In this document: piece after piece, positions 1-9,786 of the stretch | Layout: the number at the start of each line of letters is the position of its first letter | Numbering within the stretch: position 1 is the first letter of the stretch | Source of the DNA: JAQUTK01 sp963677415 | Lineage (GTDB): Bacteria; Bacteroidota; Bacteroidia; Bacteroidales; JAQUTK01 | Assembly (NCBI GenBank): GCA_963677415.2 | Contig: CAXXFJ010000033.1 | Coordinates: 31,714-95,713 of the forward strand | Length of the DNA stretch: 64,000 nucleotides | Direction of reading: 5' to 3' | The notes under the pieces: generated by a model | Told to the model about the DNA's origin: nothing | Seen by the model: only the letters and a program-made list of their open reading frames with translations | Databases searched by the model: none | Made by a program: the position numbers and the translations under genes

Positions 1-3000
1 CTTGAATTTGACATGCACAATTGCATGGGATGGAGTTCGAGCGGTGGTAGCTGGATTACGCCAGAACTCTCTATGCAACAGATAGTTTGGAGTGAAAACT
101 ATGTCGAGGGAGGAAAACTTGTTTCATTGAAACTGAGACAGCCGTTCAAAAGGTTAGATTACTATAAAGATGCTTTAGTGTTAGCTTTTCCGTCTGAAGA
201 TTGCGATAATGCACTCTATCAAGCAAAAAAAATCACAATTAACGGTGTGCCAATTAGTGCAGAAGAAATTTTAAAATGCGATTATTCCTCCGGTGTTAAA
301 GCCATATCTACTGATCCCTCACTGCCATCTTATCTTCTTTTTGAATTTGAAAACCCCGTCGAGATCCGATCTATTACCATAAATTCAACGGAGATCAAAG
401 AGTCAAAAAACAATTTAGGAGATAGTATCCTTTTGGAAGCATCGAATGATGGATCTAACTTTACTAAGATTACAGAACTTACTAATTTCAACCAAAATAT
501 TGAAATACCTTCTTTTGCAGGGTTTCCTGTTGAGAAAGCCAACTATTTTCGATTAATGATACCCATGGCCAGAAGCGTTTCTTATGTTAGACTATCTGGA
601 TTGGAAAGCATCAACGAGTGGCCATTCAAGGCCAATTATCCGAAACTAGGAAAATTCAATCCCAATGTAGAGCTGAATGAAAGCATTCATGACGAAATAA
701 TTTCTAAGTCCGCAATCAATCCGACTGAAGTAATTGATATTTCGAAATGTATGAATGAGAATGGTGAACTAAATTGGGATGCCCCTTATGGTCAATGGAC
801 TATCTTACGTTTTGGTCATACCACTACTGGCGTAAAAAATCGACCTGCTGAAGGCAAAGGATTGGGGTTGGAATGTGACAAATTCAGTAGCGATGCCTTT
901 GACTTCCATTTCAACTACATGCTTGAACATGTAATGCCAGCACTTAAACCTCTGATACAGAAAGGGTCGGTGGGCATGTTAATAGATAGCTATGAAGTGG
1001 ACATGCAAAATTGGACTTCAAAAATGCCACAAGAGTTTAAAGCCAGAAGAGGGTATGATATACTAAATTACCTTCCTGTACTTACAGGAAGGGCTGTTGG
1101 GAATGCCAATCTTTCAGAGCGTTTTCTTTGGGATTTTAGAAGAACCTGTGCCGACATGATGAAGGAACATTATCAGGGAAGGTTTGTCGAATTATGTAAA
1201 AGAAACAACATTATTTCTTCTACTGAACCTTACAATCACTCACCATTCGAGCAAATGCAGGCAGGGGCAAAAATGGATGTAAATCTGAGTGAATTTTGGC
1301 TAAAGACTCCACATTTTTGCCATTCCATCAAACTGGCATCCTCTATTCAAAATATGAATGGAAAACAGATTGTTGGAGCAGAATCTTTTACCGGCCGTCC
1401 TTACTATTCTAAATGGCAGGAGTATCCATTTAGTATGAAGGCACAGGGTGATTTCATGTTTACCCGTGGGATCAATCGGTTTATTTTTCACCGTTATGCT
1501 CATCAACCACATCCAACGGTAATGCCCGGTATGACAATGGGGCCTTGGGGCTTCCATTTCGATCGTACCAATACCTGGTTCTTTCAGGGACGAAAATGGC
1601 TTGAATATGCATCGCGATGCCAGTTTATGCTGCAACAAGGCATTTTTGTTGGCGATGTAATGTGCTATACCGGCGATGAAGCTCCCGGCGATGATTTATC
1701 CATGGGGGAGTTACGACCAGATTTGCCTGAGGGCTATGGTTTTCAATTCGCCAATAAGGACATTATACTTAACCGGGTAAGAATTGTAAACGGAACTATT
1801 CTGTTGCCCGATGGGCTTTCGTTTAGCTTGATGTTATTACCGGGCAAGAAGTGTATGACAATCGAAGTTCTCCGTAAGCTAAAAGAGCTTGTAAGTCAGG
1901 GCATGATTCTCGTTGGACAGAAGCCTTCCACCATCCCCAGCTTAACTAATTTCACCGAAAACCTCGCAGAGTTTATTCAATTAGTAGCTGACATCTGGGG
2001 AACAGATAATAATACTCCAATAGATAGAAAGTTGGGGCAGGGTAGGGTATTCTCCGGTACCCCAATTAAAGATGTTATTCAACTATTGGGATTAAAACCC
2101 GATTTTATGTTTACCTCTAAATCAGGTGATGCTCCCATTAACTACATCCACCGGAAAACGGCGGATGGCCATATCTATTTTGTTGCTAACCGAAGAAGGT
2201 TTGAAGAAGATATCGTATGTGATTTCAGAGTGTCAGGATTTGAACCTGAATTGTGGGATGCCGATTCCGGCACAGAAATTCCAATAAGCTTGTACGACAC
2301 CAAGGGAGGAATTACAACGATTCCTCTGCATCTTGATCCGGCAGGATCCTTATTTGTTGTGTTTAGAAAACCGGTTTCCAACGACCGGCTGATTTCCCTG
2401 ACTAAAAATGGTTTTCCTCAACTTGGCATCCAACACTTCATTCAGGATACATCGAAACTTAAAAGTCAACTGGTAAATAATTTTACGGTTAGTTTATGGG
2501 TAAAACCCGAAACCGATGAACTCATACCCGAAGAGTTGGGTCAATTTACCGAAACCACAAGATACACATCGAGTTATCCGGTCTATCCACCTCCAGGTAA
2601 GCGATTGTTTGGAGAGGGTCACACCTCATTTTGCTTATTAGTTGCCCGTAATGGGGTAGCAGTTTTTGAAAAAGAGGATGAAAACTTACAGGCAGTTGTT
2701 ATTGCTCAAATGCCATTATCCAGTTGGACTCATTTTGCTGTTGTATATCAGGATGGGATTCCCTCGCTGTATGTAAACGGCGCGTTTATAAATAAAGGAA
2801 TAAAGTCCGATAAGAAGGTACATCCCGTTATTGGCCAAGACTTTAAAAACGACAAACTATTTTATTATGATGGCGATTTAAGCAGACCGGAAGTTTTTAA
2901 TGAACCGTTCACTGAATCCAAGATTAAAGCTATTGTTGCTAAAGGTTGTCCAGTTCAGGTGCTGACAATAAGTGTTGAACCTGCTTTGATAAAAAACCCT

Positions 3001-3675
3001 TCATGGCTTTTTTGGGACAATGGCCAGTATGAATTCAAAACTTCTAAGGGAAATAGTTTCAAGGTATCCATCACTGAAATACAGAAACCAGTAGAATTAA
3101 CAGGGTCGTGGACAGTCAATTTCCCATCTGGTTTGGGAGCACCCTCGCAAATCGTGCTGCCTGAATTGATTTCGTTACATACCCATGCCAATAGTGAAGT
3201 GAAATACTTCTCTGGCACAGCTACTTATAGTAAGACGTTTAAAGTAAATCAGACGCTGATTGCTGAAGGAAAAAGGGTATTCCTTGATTTGGGAAGGATT
3301 GCAGTAATTGCGGAAATTGCTGTTAATGGCAAAGAGCTTGAAATACTTTGGAAACCACCCTACCGTTTGGATATAACGGATATTGTTAAAGTTGGCGACA
3401 ACGATTTGCACATTAAAGTTACCAATCAATGGCCTAATCGATTAATAGGCGATGAACAACTACCCGCCGAAAACGAATATGGAAAATTTACAGAAACGGG
3501 AGCTGCCATACAGAAATTGCCCGAATGGTACCAACAGAGCAAACCAAAACCAGCCGGAGGACGGATTACCTTCTCTACCTGGCAGCATTTTAGAAAGGAT
3601 TCCCCATTACTTGAATCGGGATTAATTGGGCCGGTAGTCATTCGAAATGCCATTGTGAAAAAGATTTTGAGCTGA
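1..3675 (+). CDS. GH106-like glycoside hydrolase (alpha-L-rhamnosidase type), 5' end outside window
   Basis: The reading frame is open from base 1 (LEFD before the first Met), so the N-terminus and any signal peptide lie upstream. About 1220 residues are visible. They match the large multi-domain GH106 architecture: a discoidin-like beta-sandwich near residues 100-200, a long TIM-barrel core (HVMPALKPL, MLIDSYEVD, SSTEPYNHSPFE, GAESFTG, INRFIFHRYAHQPHP), an inserted LamG-like concanavalin fold around 815-960 (NFTVSLWVKPE), and a GH2-type sugar-binding jelly roll at the C-terminus (VFLDLGRIAVIAEIAVNGK). GH106 enzymes remove alpha-L-rhamnose from pectic or glycosidic substrates in the periplasm. 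The assignment rests on motif recognition, so the exact family is probable rather than certain. The next gene is about 0.7 kb downstream, so this is probably a separate transcription unit from the xylan genes. Confidence 0.75.
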   Translation, partial: LEFDMHNCMGWSSSGGSWITPELSMQQIVWSENYVEGGKLVSLKLRQPFKRLDYYKDALVLAFPSEDCDNALYQAKKITINGVPISAEEILKCDYSSGVKAISTDPSLPSYLLFEFENPVEIRSITINSTEIKESKNNLGDSILLEASNDGSNFTKITELTNFNQNIEIPSFAGFPVEKANYFRLMIPMARSVSYVRLSGLESINEWPFKANYPKLGKFNPNVELNESIHDEIISKSAINPTEVIDISKCMNENGELNWDAPYGQWTILRFGHTTTGVKNRPAEGKGLGLECDKFSSDAFDFHFNYMLEHVMPALKPLIQKGSVGMLIDSYEVDMQNWTSKMPQEFKARRGYDILNYLPVLTGRAVGNANLSERFLWDFRRTCADMMKEHYQGRFVELCKRNNIISSTEPYNHSPFEQMQAGAKMDVNLSEFWLKTPHFCHSIKLASSIQNMNGKQIVGAESFTGRPYYSKWQEYPFSMKAQGDFMFTRGINRFIFHRYAHQPHPTVMPGMTMGPWGFHFDRTNTWFFQGRKWLEYASRCQFMLQQGIFVGDVMCYTGDEAPGDDLSMGELRPDLPEGYGFQFANKDIILNRVRIVNGTILLPDGLSFSLMLLPGKKCMTIEVLRKLKELVSQGMILVGQKPSTIPSLTNFTENLAEFIQLVADIWGTDNNTPIDRKLGQGRVFSGTPIKDVIQLLGLKPDFMFTSKSGDAPINYIHRKTADGHIYFVANRRRFEEDIVCDFRVSGFEPELWDADSGTEIPISLYDTKGGITTIPLHLDPAGSLFVVFRKPVSNDRLISLTKNGFPQLGIQHFIQDTSKLKSQLVNNFTVSLWVKPETDELIPEELGQFTETTRYTSSYPVYPPPGKRLFGEGHTSFCLLVARNGVAVFEKEDENLQAVVIAQMPLSSWTHFAVVYQDGIPSLYVNGAFINKGIKSDKKVHPVIGQDFKNDKLFYYDGDLSRPEVFNEPFTESKIKAIVAKGCPVQVLTISVEPALIKNPSWLFWDNGQYEFKTSKGNSFKVSITEIQKPVELTGSWTVNFPSGLGAPSQIVLPELISLHTHANSEVKYFSGTATYSKTFKVNQTLIAEGKRVFLDLGRIAVIAEIAVNGKELEILWKPPYRLDITDIVKVGDNDLHIKVTNQWPNRLIGDEQLPAENEYGKFTETGAAIQKLPEWYQQSKPKPAGGRITFSTWQHFRKDSPLLESGLIGPVVIRNAIVKKILS

Positions 3676-4401
3676 ACAAAGCAATAGATCACGAGTCTGA
3701 TACTGGAATCTGCAGGGATGATGGATGACCTGGAAGATGCACCATGCTAGTGCGGTTATATCGGAGCGTGCCTAAGAAATAAGTTTTTTCAATCTGGAGT
3801 TATTTTTAATCAGAATGAGAGATTAACTATTCAATCAACATATTGAATGATGATCAGAGGGATATTGTACAATTGAATGCAAAGAGAGTGTCTGAATTTG
3901 ATCAGTTAGAAAAGGAATCGAAAGGAATATAGCTTGATTTTAACATGATTTATAGGCAATAGTATGACTCTTAGTTTGTGTTTCTTTTGTCAGGTACATG
4001 TTGTTGTTTTTATCGAGAAGACTTAGGAGTATACCGTTCAAAGCGTTTGTTTATAAAAGTTTCCATTTTATAAAACGCAAGTTTTCAGGCAATAATAAAT
4101 GAATAGTTACGGAATATAATTATATATTTGCGTAATCAATTACTCGCTGCGGCTCACAGATGACTGACATAGCGAAGATGTTTGTATCGTTTTCTACAAT
4201 ATCTAGATTTGATAAATAAGTTAATCGAAGATTAAAATATTAAAATCATTCTCAGTTTGGATTTTCGAAAGGAACTTCGGAGAAAATAGGAATAGTATGG
4301 TGGAAACGTCACGATTTGCGAAAATTGATACCTCAGTAATTAAATCGTTATCATAAACACATAGGGAAAATCAAATGAGCCCTATAAAACAAATTTATTC
4401 A
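3676..4401. other. Intergenic region, no convincing gene
   Basis: About 0.7 kb between the GH106-like gene and the GH43 gene. A short open frame at 3819-3932 (about 37 codons, no ATG, amphipathic Asp/Glu/Lys-rich) could be a gene remnant but is too short to assign. A hairpin lies at 4043-4078. A good Bacteroidetes -7 element TATATTTG lies at 4123-4130, without a clear -33 TTTG at the right distance; it is the best promoter candidate for the downstream GH43-GH8-esterase run, which would leave a leader of roughly 270 nt. Nothing else is recognisable. Confidence 0.6.
4043..4078. repeat. Inverted repeat / hairpin
   Basis: GCGTTTGTTTATAAAA at 4043-4058 is nearly complementary to TTTTATAAAACGC at 4066-4078. 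The AT-rich hairpin has a short loop. It could be a weak terminator for upstream RNA or a regulator-binding dyad; there is no long T-run. Confidence 0.5.
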
Positions 4402-6381
4402 ATGAAAAAGAGAATTATACTTATTGGCTTAAGTGGCTTGCTTTACTCCTTGGCAAGTGTTGCTCAATCTCCTTCTTTTAAGACATTTATGAATCCTGTC
4501 ATTCCCGGAGATCATTCAGATTGTACACTGACAAAAGTGGGGGATGATTTTTACACAACGGGATCATCATTTAATCCGACTCCTGTCATTTATCATTCTA
4601 CAGATTTAATACATTGGGAGGCTATTGCTCAACCGGTTTCTGCGGAGTGGTCTTTATATGGAGATTCTCCCAGTGCAGGTTGTTGGGGTGGACAGGTCGC
4701 TTTCTACAACAATAAGTATTGGGACTTTTTCTCGAGAGCCAACACGATGTATTTTGTTACTGCTGATAAACCTGAAGGACCATGGACTATGCCGGAAAAA
4801 GTCAATAATCCTTCTCAGCTTCCGTATGGTCTGGGATATGATAATTCAATCTTTATTGACGACGATGGTAAATGGTATATGATTGTCAAGAATGGTCAAT
4901 CAAATAATGGAATAGTAGAACTGGATAAAACCGGTCAGCCAACAGGTGTGGTGTATGATTTGACCTGGTTAAATCCGGGAACAACAAATCATCCCTACAG
5001 TTGGGCTGAAGGACCGGTCATGTGGAAACACAATGGATATTATTATTACTCATTTGCCCGCGATGTATCGGGTGGACAAAAAGTTATGCGAAGTAATAAA
5101 CTTACTGTAGATAAGTCTTCCTGGACAGTGCCGGTCGATCTGTTTGATGAGAATGATCCGAACAAACCTAAAGCTCTCTTTTCTGGTCCAAATCACAGTT
5201 CGGCACCCGTAGAATTAGCGGACGGCACAAGTTGGGTTATTCATCCTCTCTGGGCAAGAGCAAATAGGAATGAATGGTATGGACAGGGACGCCAGGGATT
5301 GGCGAATCAAGTAAAATATGATTCTGACAATAATGTTGTTGCTGATTATCCGGTCAATATGGTTAAAAATGCACCCGTATTGCCTTCAAGTGGAATTCCA
5401 TGGATGGTGCCTAAATCAGATTGCTTTATAGCAGAGAAACTTCATCCTGAATGGTCTTTTCTGGGGCAAACTTCCTCTTCACTGGTCTCCCTTTCAGCCA
5501 GACAGGGTTGGTTGAGACTGACTCCAAAAAGCATTACAAAACCGAATACGGTTATAAAAACAGATCCGGAGCATAACTATTCATTGATAACACGTCTTGA
5601 TTTTATTCCATACTCAGTTTCAAGTGAAGCAGGGTTGAGGATTATGAATGGTCAGGAAAGTATGTTTGCTAAAATATTTAGTACTTCAAACAGGACAGGA
5701 AAAAAAATTATTTGCTTCAGTTTTGAAGATGTTCGTTATGAAGTTGAAAACAATATTGGCACTATCGTGTGGCTAAAATTAGAAAGAACTAATCATGAAT
5801 TGATCGGATCTTATAGCTCGGATGGTGTGAAATGGATACAAGTTGGAGAAAAAATAAATGTAGAAACGCTTGATCGTTTTACCGTTAATTATAACGGATG
5901 GTGTGGCAACAGACAAGGACTATATGTTCAGGGGGCACGATATGCAGACTTTGATCTATATATTTACCGCGATGCTTATACTTCAATCCTAGCAGAATGC
6001 CCGGCTAATCAATTTGGAACAGTCAGAACTGTATTGCCCAATGGTATTACTTTGTTAGACGATATTCACTCGAATGATTGGGCTTTATATGCAGGCGTTG
6101 AATTTGGTAATAAAGATTATCGCAAAGTATCTAAAACAGTATCTTTCTCAGCTTCTTGTTCTACAAAAGGTGGCGTGGTGGAAGTATGGTTGGATTCAAT
6201 CGATACGGGTAAGAAAATTGCTACTTGTAAGATTGACAATACAGGTGATTCATCAAGCATACAGACTTTTACAGCTAAAACTATTCCTACAAAAGGAAGA
6301 CATGATGTGTATCTGAGATTTGTAGGTGAAGGAAGTGATGCGCTCTTTACTTTAAAGGATTTTGTTTTTACCAGTAAATAA
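4402..6381 (+). CDS. Secreted GH43-family glycosidase with C-terminal CBM6-like domain
   Basis: Probable beta-xylosidase/alpha-L-arabinofuranosidase acting on xylan side chains or oligosaccharides outside the cytoplasm. From the Met at 4402 the protein starts MKKRIILIGLSG and has a normal signal peptide ending SVAQS; an in-frame ATG at 4375 would add nine residues ahead of the basic n-region, so 4402 is preferred. GH43 five-bladed propeller marks: DHSDCTLTKVGDDFY near the N-terminus, YDNSIFIDDDGKWYM in the middle and AEGPVMWKHNGYYYY, which carries the likely acid glutamate. A beta-sandwich follows (about residues 330-530), and then a CBM6-like domain (last 130 residues, with DDIHSNDWALYAGVEFG and GRHDVYLRFVGEG). 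It is followed after 17 nt by the GH8 gene, which suggests one operon with the xylan enzymes. Confidence 0.85.
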   Translation: MKKRIILIGLSGLLYSLASVAQSPSFKTFMNPVIPGDHSDCTLTKVGDDFYTTGSSFNPTPVIYHSTDLIHWEAIAQPVSAEWSLYGDSPSAGCWGGQVAFYNNKYWDFFSRANTMYFVTADKPEGPWTMPEKVNNPSQLPYGLGYDNSIFIDDDGKWYMIVKNGQSNNGIVELDKTGQPTGVVYDLTWLNPGTTNHPYSWAEGPVMWKHNGYYYYSFARDVSGGQKVMRSNKLTVDKSSWTVPVDLFDENDPNKPKALFSGPNHSSAPVELADGTSWVIHPLWARANRNEWYGQGRQGLANQVKYDSDNNVVADYPVNMVKNAPVLPSSGIPWMVPKSDCFIAEKLHPEWSFLGQTSSSLVSLSARQGWLRLTPKSITKPNTVIKTDPEHNYSLITRLDFIPYSVSSEAGLRIMNGQESMFAKIFSTSNRTGKKIICFSFEDVRYEVENNIGTIVWLKLERTNHELIGSYSSDGVKWIQVGEKINVETLDRFTVNYNGWCGNRQGLYVQGARYADFDLYIYRDAYTSILAECPANQFGTVRTVLPNGITLLDDIHSNDWALYAGVEFGNKDYRKVSKTVSFSASCSTKGGVVEVWLDSIDTGKKIATCKIDNTGDSSSIQTFTAKTIPTKGRHDVYLRFVGEGSDALFTLKDFVFTSK

Positions 6382-6398
6382 AATATCAATTATCACAC

Positions 6399-7712
6399 AT
6401 GAAAATAGCAGTCACACATTTAGTTAAGTCAGTTAAATTGATAAGATATGTTTTTCTGATTGGTAGCATTTCTCTTTCAACTTTTCATGTTGCAGCCATA
6501 AATCAGGTTGCTCAGAAAGATCAAAAAGGCAGTGGTTCCTTTTATTCCGGACAATATAGAAATGTATTTCTTGAATATGGGTACAAGAAGAACGACATCG
6601 ACCTCAAAGTAGCGAAAGCCTATTCTGATCTTTTTGAAGGGCCGAACAAGGTTTACTTTGAAGTAGGTGATTCAATGGCCTATGTATCAGATATAAAGAA
6701 TAAAGATGCACGTACCGAAGGACTATCTTACGGTTTGATGATCGCTGTTCAGCTGAATAAGAAAGATGTTTTTGATCGTATCTGGCGGTGGACAAGCAAA
6801 TATTTACAACACCACGGTGGTGCACGCGACTCCTATTTTGCCTGGAGCGTGGAGCCCAACTCTCTGAAGCATAATTCTGAAGGTTCAGCTTCCGACGGCG
6901 AACTCTATTTTATCACGGATCTGTTGTTTGCCTCCAATCGCTGGGGCAATGATACCGGTATCAACTACTACGCTGAAGCAAGAAAGATTTTGGATGCTAT
7001 GTGGAGTAAAGATGGCACGGATGGAGTACGCAACCTGATCAATGTGGAGCACAAACTGATTACATTTACTCCAGACAATTACGGTTATACCTGGACAGAT
7101 CCTTCCTATAATTTAGCTGCTTTCTATGAGATATGGGCTGAATATGCGAAGGATGGGAAAGAACAATTTTATCGTGATTGTGCCGATTCTGCCAGTGTTT
7201 ACCTCCACAAAGCATGTAATTCTGCAACGGCTCTCAATGCTGATTATACTGAATTTGATGGAACACCACGTTCTAACCGTAGGATGCCTGCGGCCTTCAG
7301 ATATGATTCCTGGCGTGTCCCTATGAATATTTCTATGGATTATGCCTGGTTTGGTAAAGATAAAAAGTGGCAGCAGGATTATTGCCAGCGGATTCAAAAG
7401 TTCTTCTCTGACAAAGGAGTTGACACCTTTGAGGATCAGTTTAATGTGGATGGAACCCGTCCTGATTTTATTCTTCAGGCTGGAGGATTTCAAAAGTTGC
7501 GCCATTCTTTAGGACTGGTTTCTACTGTTGCTGCGACATCGATGATTGGTACTCAGGCACAAAGTAAGAAATTTGTAGATGCCTTGTGGAATGCCAAACT
7601 GGAACCTTATGAGGATGGATATTTCGACCCATACTATGATGGATTGTTATACCTCTTCACTCTTATGCACTTAAGCGGTAATTATCAAATAATTAAACCT
7701 ACAGCACTTTAA
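6399..7712 (+). CDS. GH8 reducing-end xylose-releasing exo-oligoxylanase (Rex-like)
   Basis: GH8 (alpha/alpha)6-barrel enzyme of 437 residues, the usual size for the exo-oligoxylanase group, which trims xylose from the reducing end of xylo-oligosaccharides. The N-terminus is hydrophobic with a plausible signal peptide ending near HVAAINQ. Visible catalytic motifs: RTEGLSYGLMIAVQ with probable general acid E107, SASDGELYF with D166, and RYDSWRVPMN with D303, the likely base. Repeated W-rich barrel helices such as IWRWTSKYL are present. It lies between GH43 and CE1 esterases on the same strand, which supports a xylan-oligosaccharide role. Assigning it to exo-oligoxylanase rather than endo-acting GH8 rests on the overall pattern and context. 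Confidence 0.88.
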   Translation: MKIAVTHLVKSVKLIRYVFLIGSISLSTFHVAAINQVAQKDQKGSGSFYSGQYRNVFLEYGYKKNDIDLKVAKAYSDLFEGPNKVYFEVGDSMAYVSDIKNKDARTEGLSYGLMIAVQLNKKDVFDRIWRWTSKYLQHHGGARDSYFAWSVEPNSLKHNSEGSASDGELYFITDLLFASNRWGNDTGINYYAEARKILDAMWSKDGTDGVRNLINVEHKLITFTPDNYGYTWTDPSYNLAAFYEIWAEYAKDGKEQFYRDCADSASVYLHKACNSATALNADYTEFDGTPRSNRRMPAAFRYDSWRVPMNISMDYAWFGKDKKWQQDYCQRIQKFFSDKGVDTFEDQFNVDGTRPDFILQAGGFQKLRHSLGLVSTVAATSMIGTQAQSKKFVDALWNAKLEPYEDGYFDPYYDGLLYLFTLMHLSGNYQIIKPTAL

Positions 7713-7758
7713 AGTGCTTTCATACAAGTCTTTTTTTTAAAACATATTTTAGTAACGA

Positions 7759-9760
7759 ATGAAATCAATTATTTTCACAGCTTTGTTTGTGCTTGGACTA
7801 CTGCTGAGTCCTGTCAATGCACAAAATCTTGAAAAAAGCGTCCCATCTGGTTTTGATGTTGTAAAAGCCGGTGTTGCGCAAGGTAAGATAGACAGTCTTG
7901 TCTATGAGTCAAAAACTGTCGGAACCAACCGAAAAGTGCTTGTGTACACTCCTCCGGGCTATTCAAAAGGTAAGAAGTATCCCGTACTCTATTTGTTGCA
8001 TGGCATAGGAGGTGATGAAAAAGAATGGTTTAATCAGGGAAAGCCACAGGTAATTCTTGATAACCTGTATGCAGAAAAGAAAGTAGAACCAATGATTGTG
8101 GTGTTGCCCAACGGACGGGCGATGAAAGATGACCGTGCTGTAGGAAATGTCTATGGCAAAGCAGCAGCATTTGCTACATTCGAACAAGATCTATTGAGCG
8201 ACCTCATCCCGTTCATCGAAAAGAAATATCCGGTATTATCAGATCAGGAGCACCGTGCCATTGCAGGTCTTTCAATGGGTGGCGGACAATCATTGAACTT
8301 CGGTTTGGGTAATCTTGACAAATTTGCATGGATAGGTGGCTTCTCATCTGCTCCAAACACAAAATCCCCCTCAGGAACTTCTTCCAGATGCAGAAAAGGC
8401 TAAGGCTAAATTGAAACTTCTCTGGATTTCATGTGGTGATAAGGACGGTCTTATCACAAACAGCAAACGTACGCATGATTATCTGGTCACCAATCAGGTA
8501 CCTCATATTTATCATGTTATTCCTGGTGGATTTCATGATTTCAATGTATGGAAACAGAACCTTTATATGTTCTCTCAACTCATATTCAAACCCGTTACTC
8601 CCTCTGTTTATTCGGACTATAACACCGTCGAAACAGCAGCCGAAGCAACCGCTGTGACTGGAACTCCTGCTGTGGCTGGAATTCCTGCTTCTACCAATAA
8701 TTCAGGATCACAGTATCCTCAAATCTTACCCAATAACAGCGTACTCTTTCGCGTAAAAGCACCCGATGCAACAAAAGTACAGATTGATTTGGGTAAGAAA
8801 TACGACATGGTTAAAGAAGGAGACGGCACATGGGTGGTAACCACCGATCCTATTGTTGTCGGATTTCATTATTACTCTCTTTTGATTGATGGTGTGGCAG
8901 TGTGTGATCCTTCCAGTCAGACTTTTTACGGTATGGGTCGTATGGCAAGCGGTATTGAGATTCCTGAAAAAGGAGTTGATTATTCCTCAACGAAGAATGT
9001 AGCTCATGGTCAAGTCAGACAGATACGCTATTATTCAGTTATAACCAAATCATGGAGAAGAGCCTTTGTATATACTCCGGCTGGATATGATACGAATCTT
9101 TCTGAAAGATATCCTGTACTTTACCTGCAACATGGAAGCGGAGAGGATGAAACCGGATGGGTGAATCAGGGAAAAATGGATTTGATTCTTGATAATCTGA
9201 TAGCCGAAGGCAAAGCTAAGCCTATGATCGTAGTAATGGATAAAGGATATGCCGTAGATCCCGACGCACCCAGAAATCAGGGAGGACAAGGAGCAAGAGG
9301 CATGTCACAGAATAACACACTGGAACAGGTTTTTATCAAAGAGATTATTCCTACAGTGGACAAAGAATTCCGCACCATTGCCGATCGTGATCATAGAGCA
9401 ATGGCAGGTCTTTCCATGGGTGGATTCCAAACATTTCAAATCACCTTATCTAACTTGGATAAGTTTGCCTACATCGGAGGATTCAGTGGTGCCGGACAAA
9501 TGCAGCAAAGTGGAGATTTCTCCAAGCTATACAATGGTGTTTGGTCGGATGTAAATGCATTTAATAAGAAGGTCAAACTGATGTATCTTAGTATTGGTAC
9601 CGCAGAAGCTGAAAGAATGTACCAGACGGTAAATAATTTTCACAAAGAACTGGAAAAGGCAGGGATTAAACATGTCTATTACGAATCTCCCGGCACGGCT
9701 CACGAATGGCTTAGTTGGAGAAGATCGTTGAATCAATTTGCAAGTCTGATTTTTAAATAA
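7759..9760 (+). pseudogene. Two-domain CE1 esterase (CE1 - E-set - CE1), disrupted by a +1 frameshift
   Basis: Two overlapping reading frames (7759-8403 and one running to 9760) are halves of one gene. Frame 1 reads ...APNTK then SPSGTSSRCRKG and stops; removing one base in 8361-8371 (AAAATCCCCCT) restores NTKPPQELLPDAEKAKAKL, a natural continuation. The repaired protein (about 667 aa) has a signal peptide (LLLSPVNAQ), a first CE1/feruloyl-esterase domain with HGIGGDEKEW and nucleophile S172 in GLSMGG, a His motif GGFHDF, an E-set (CBM48-like) domain, and a second CE1 domain with HGSGEDETGW, GLSMGG and catalytic His in GTAHEW. Such esterases remove feruloyl or acetyl groups from xylan. The second domain is very similar to the next gene, pointing to tandem duplication. 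The frameshift sits beside short homopolymers and could be a sequencing error; if real, the first half would still encode part of a hydrolase without its His. Confidence 0.85.
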
Positions 9761-9786
9761 TACCAACTATCTAATACAAAAGAACG

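Noticed and set aside
3819..3932. A small gene in the first intergenic region
   Set aside because: About 37 codons, no ATG start and no recognisable motif; recorded only as a possible remnant.
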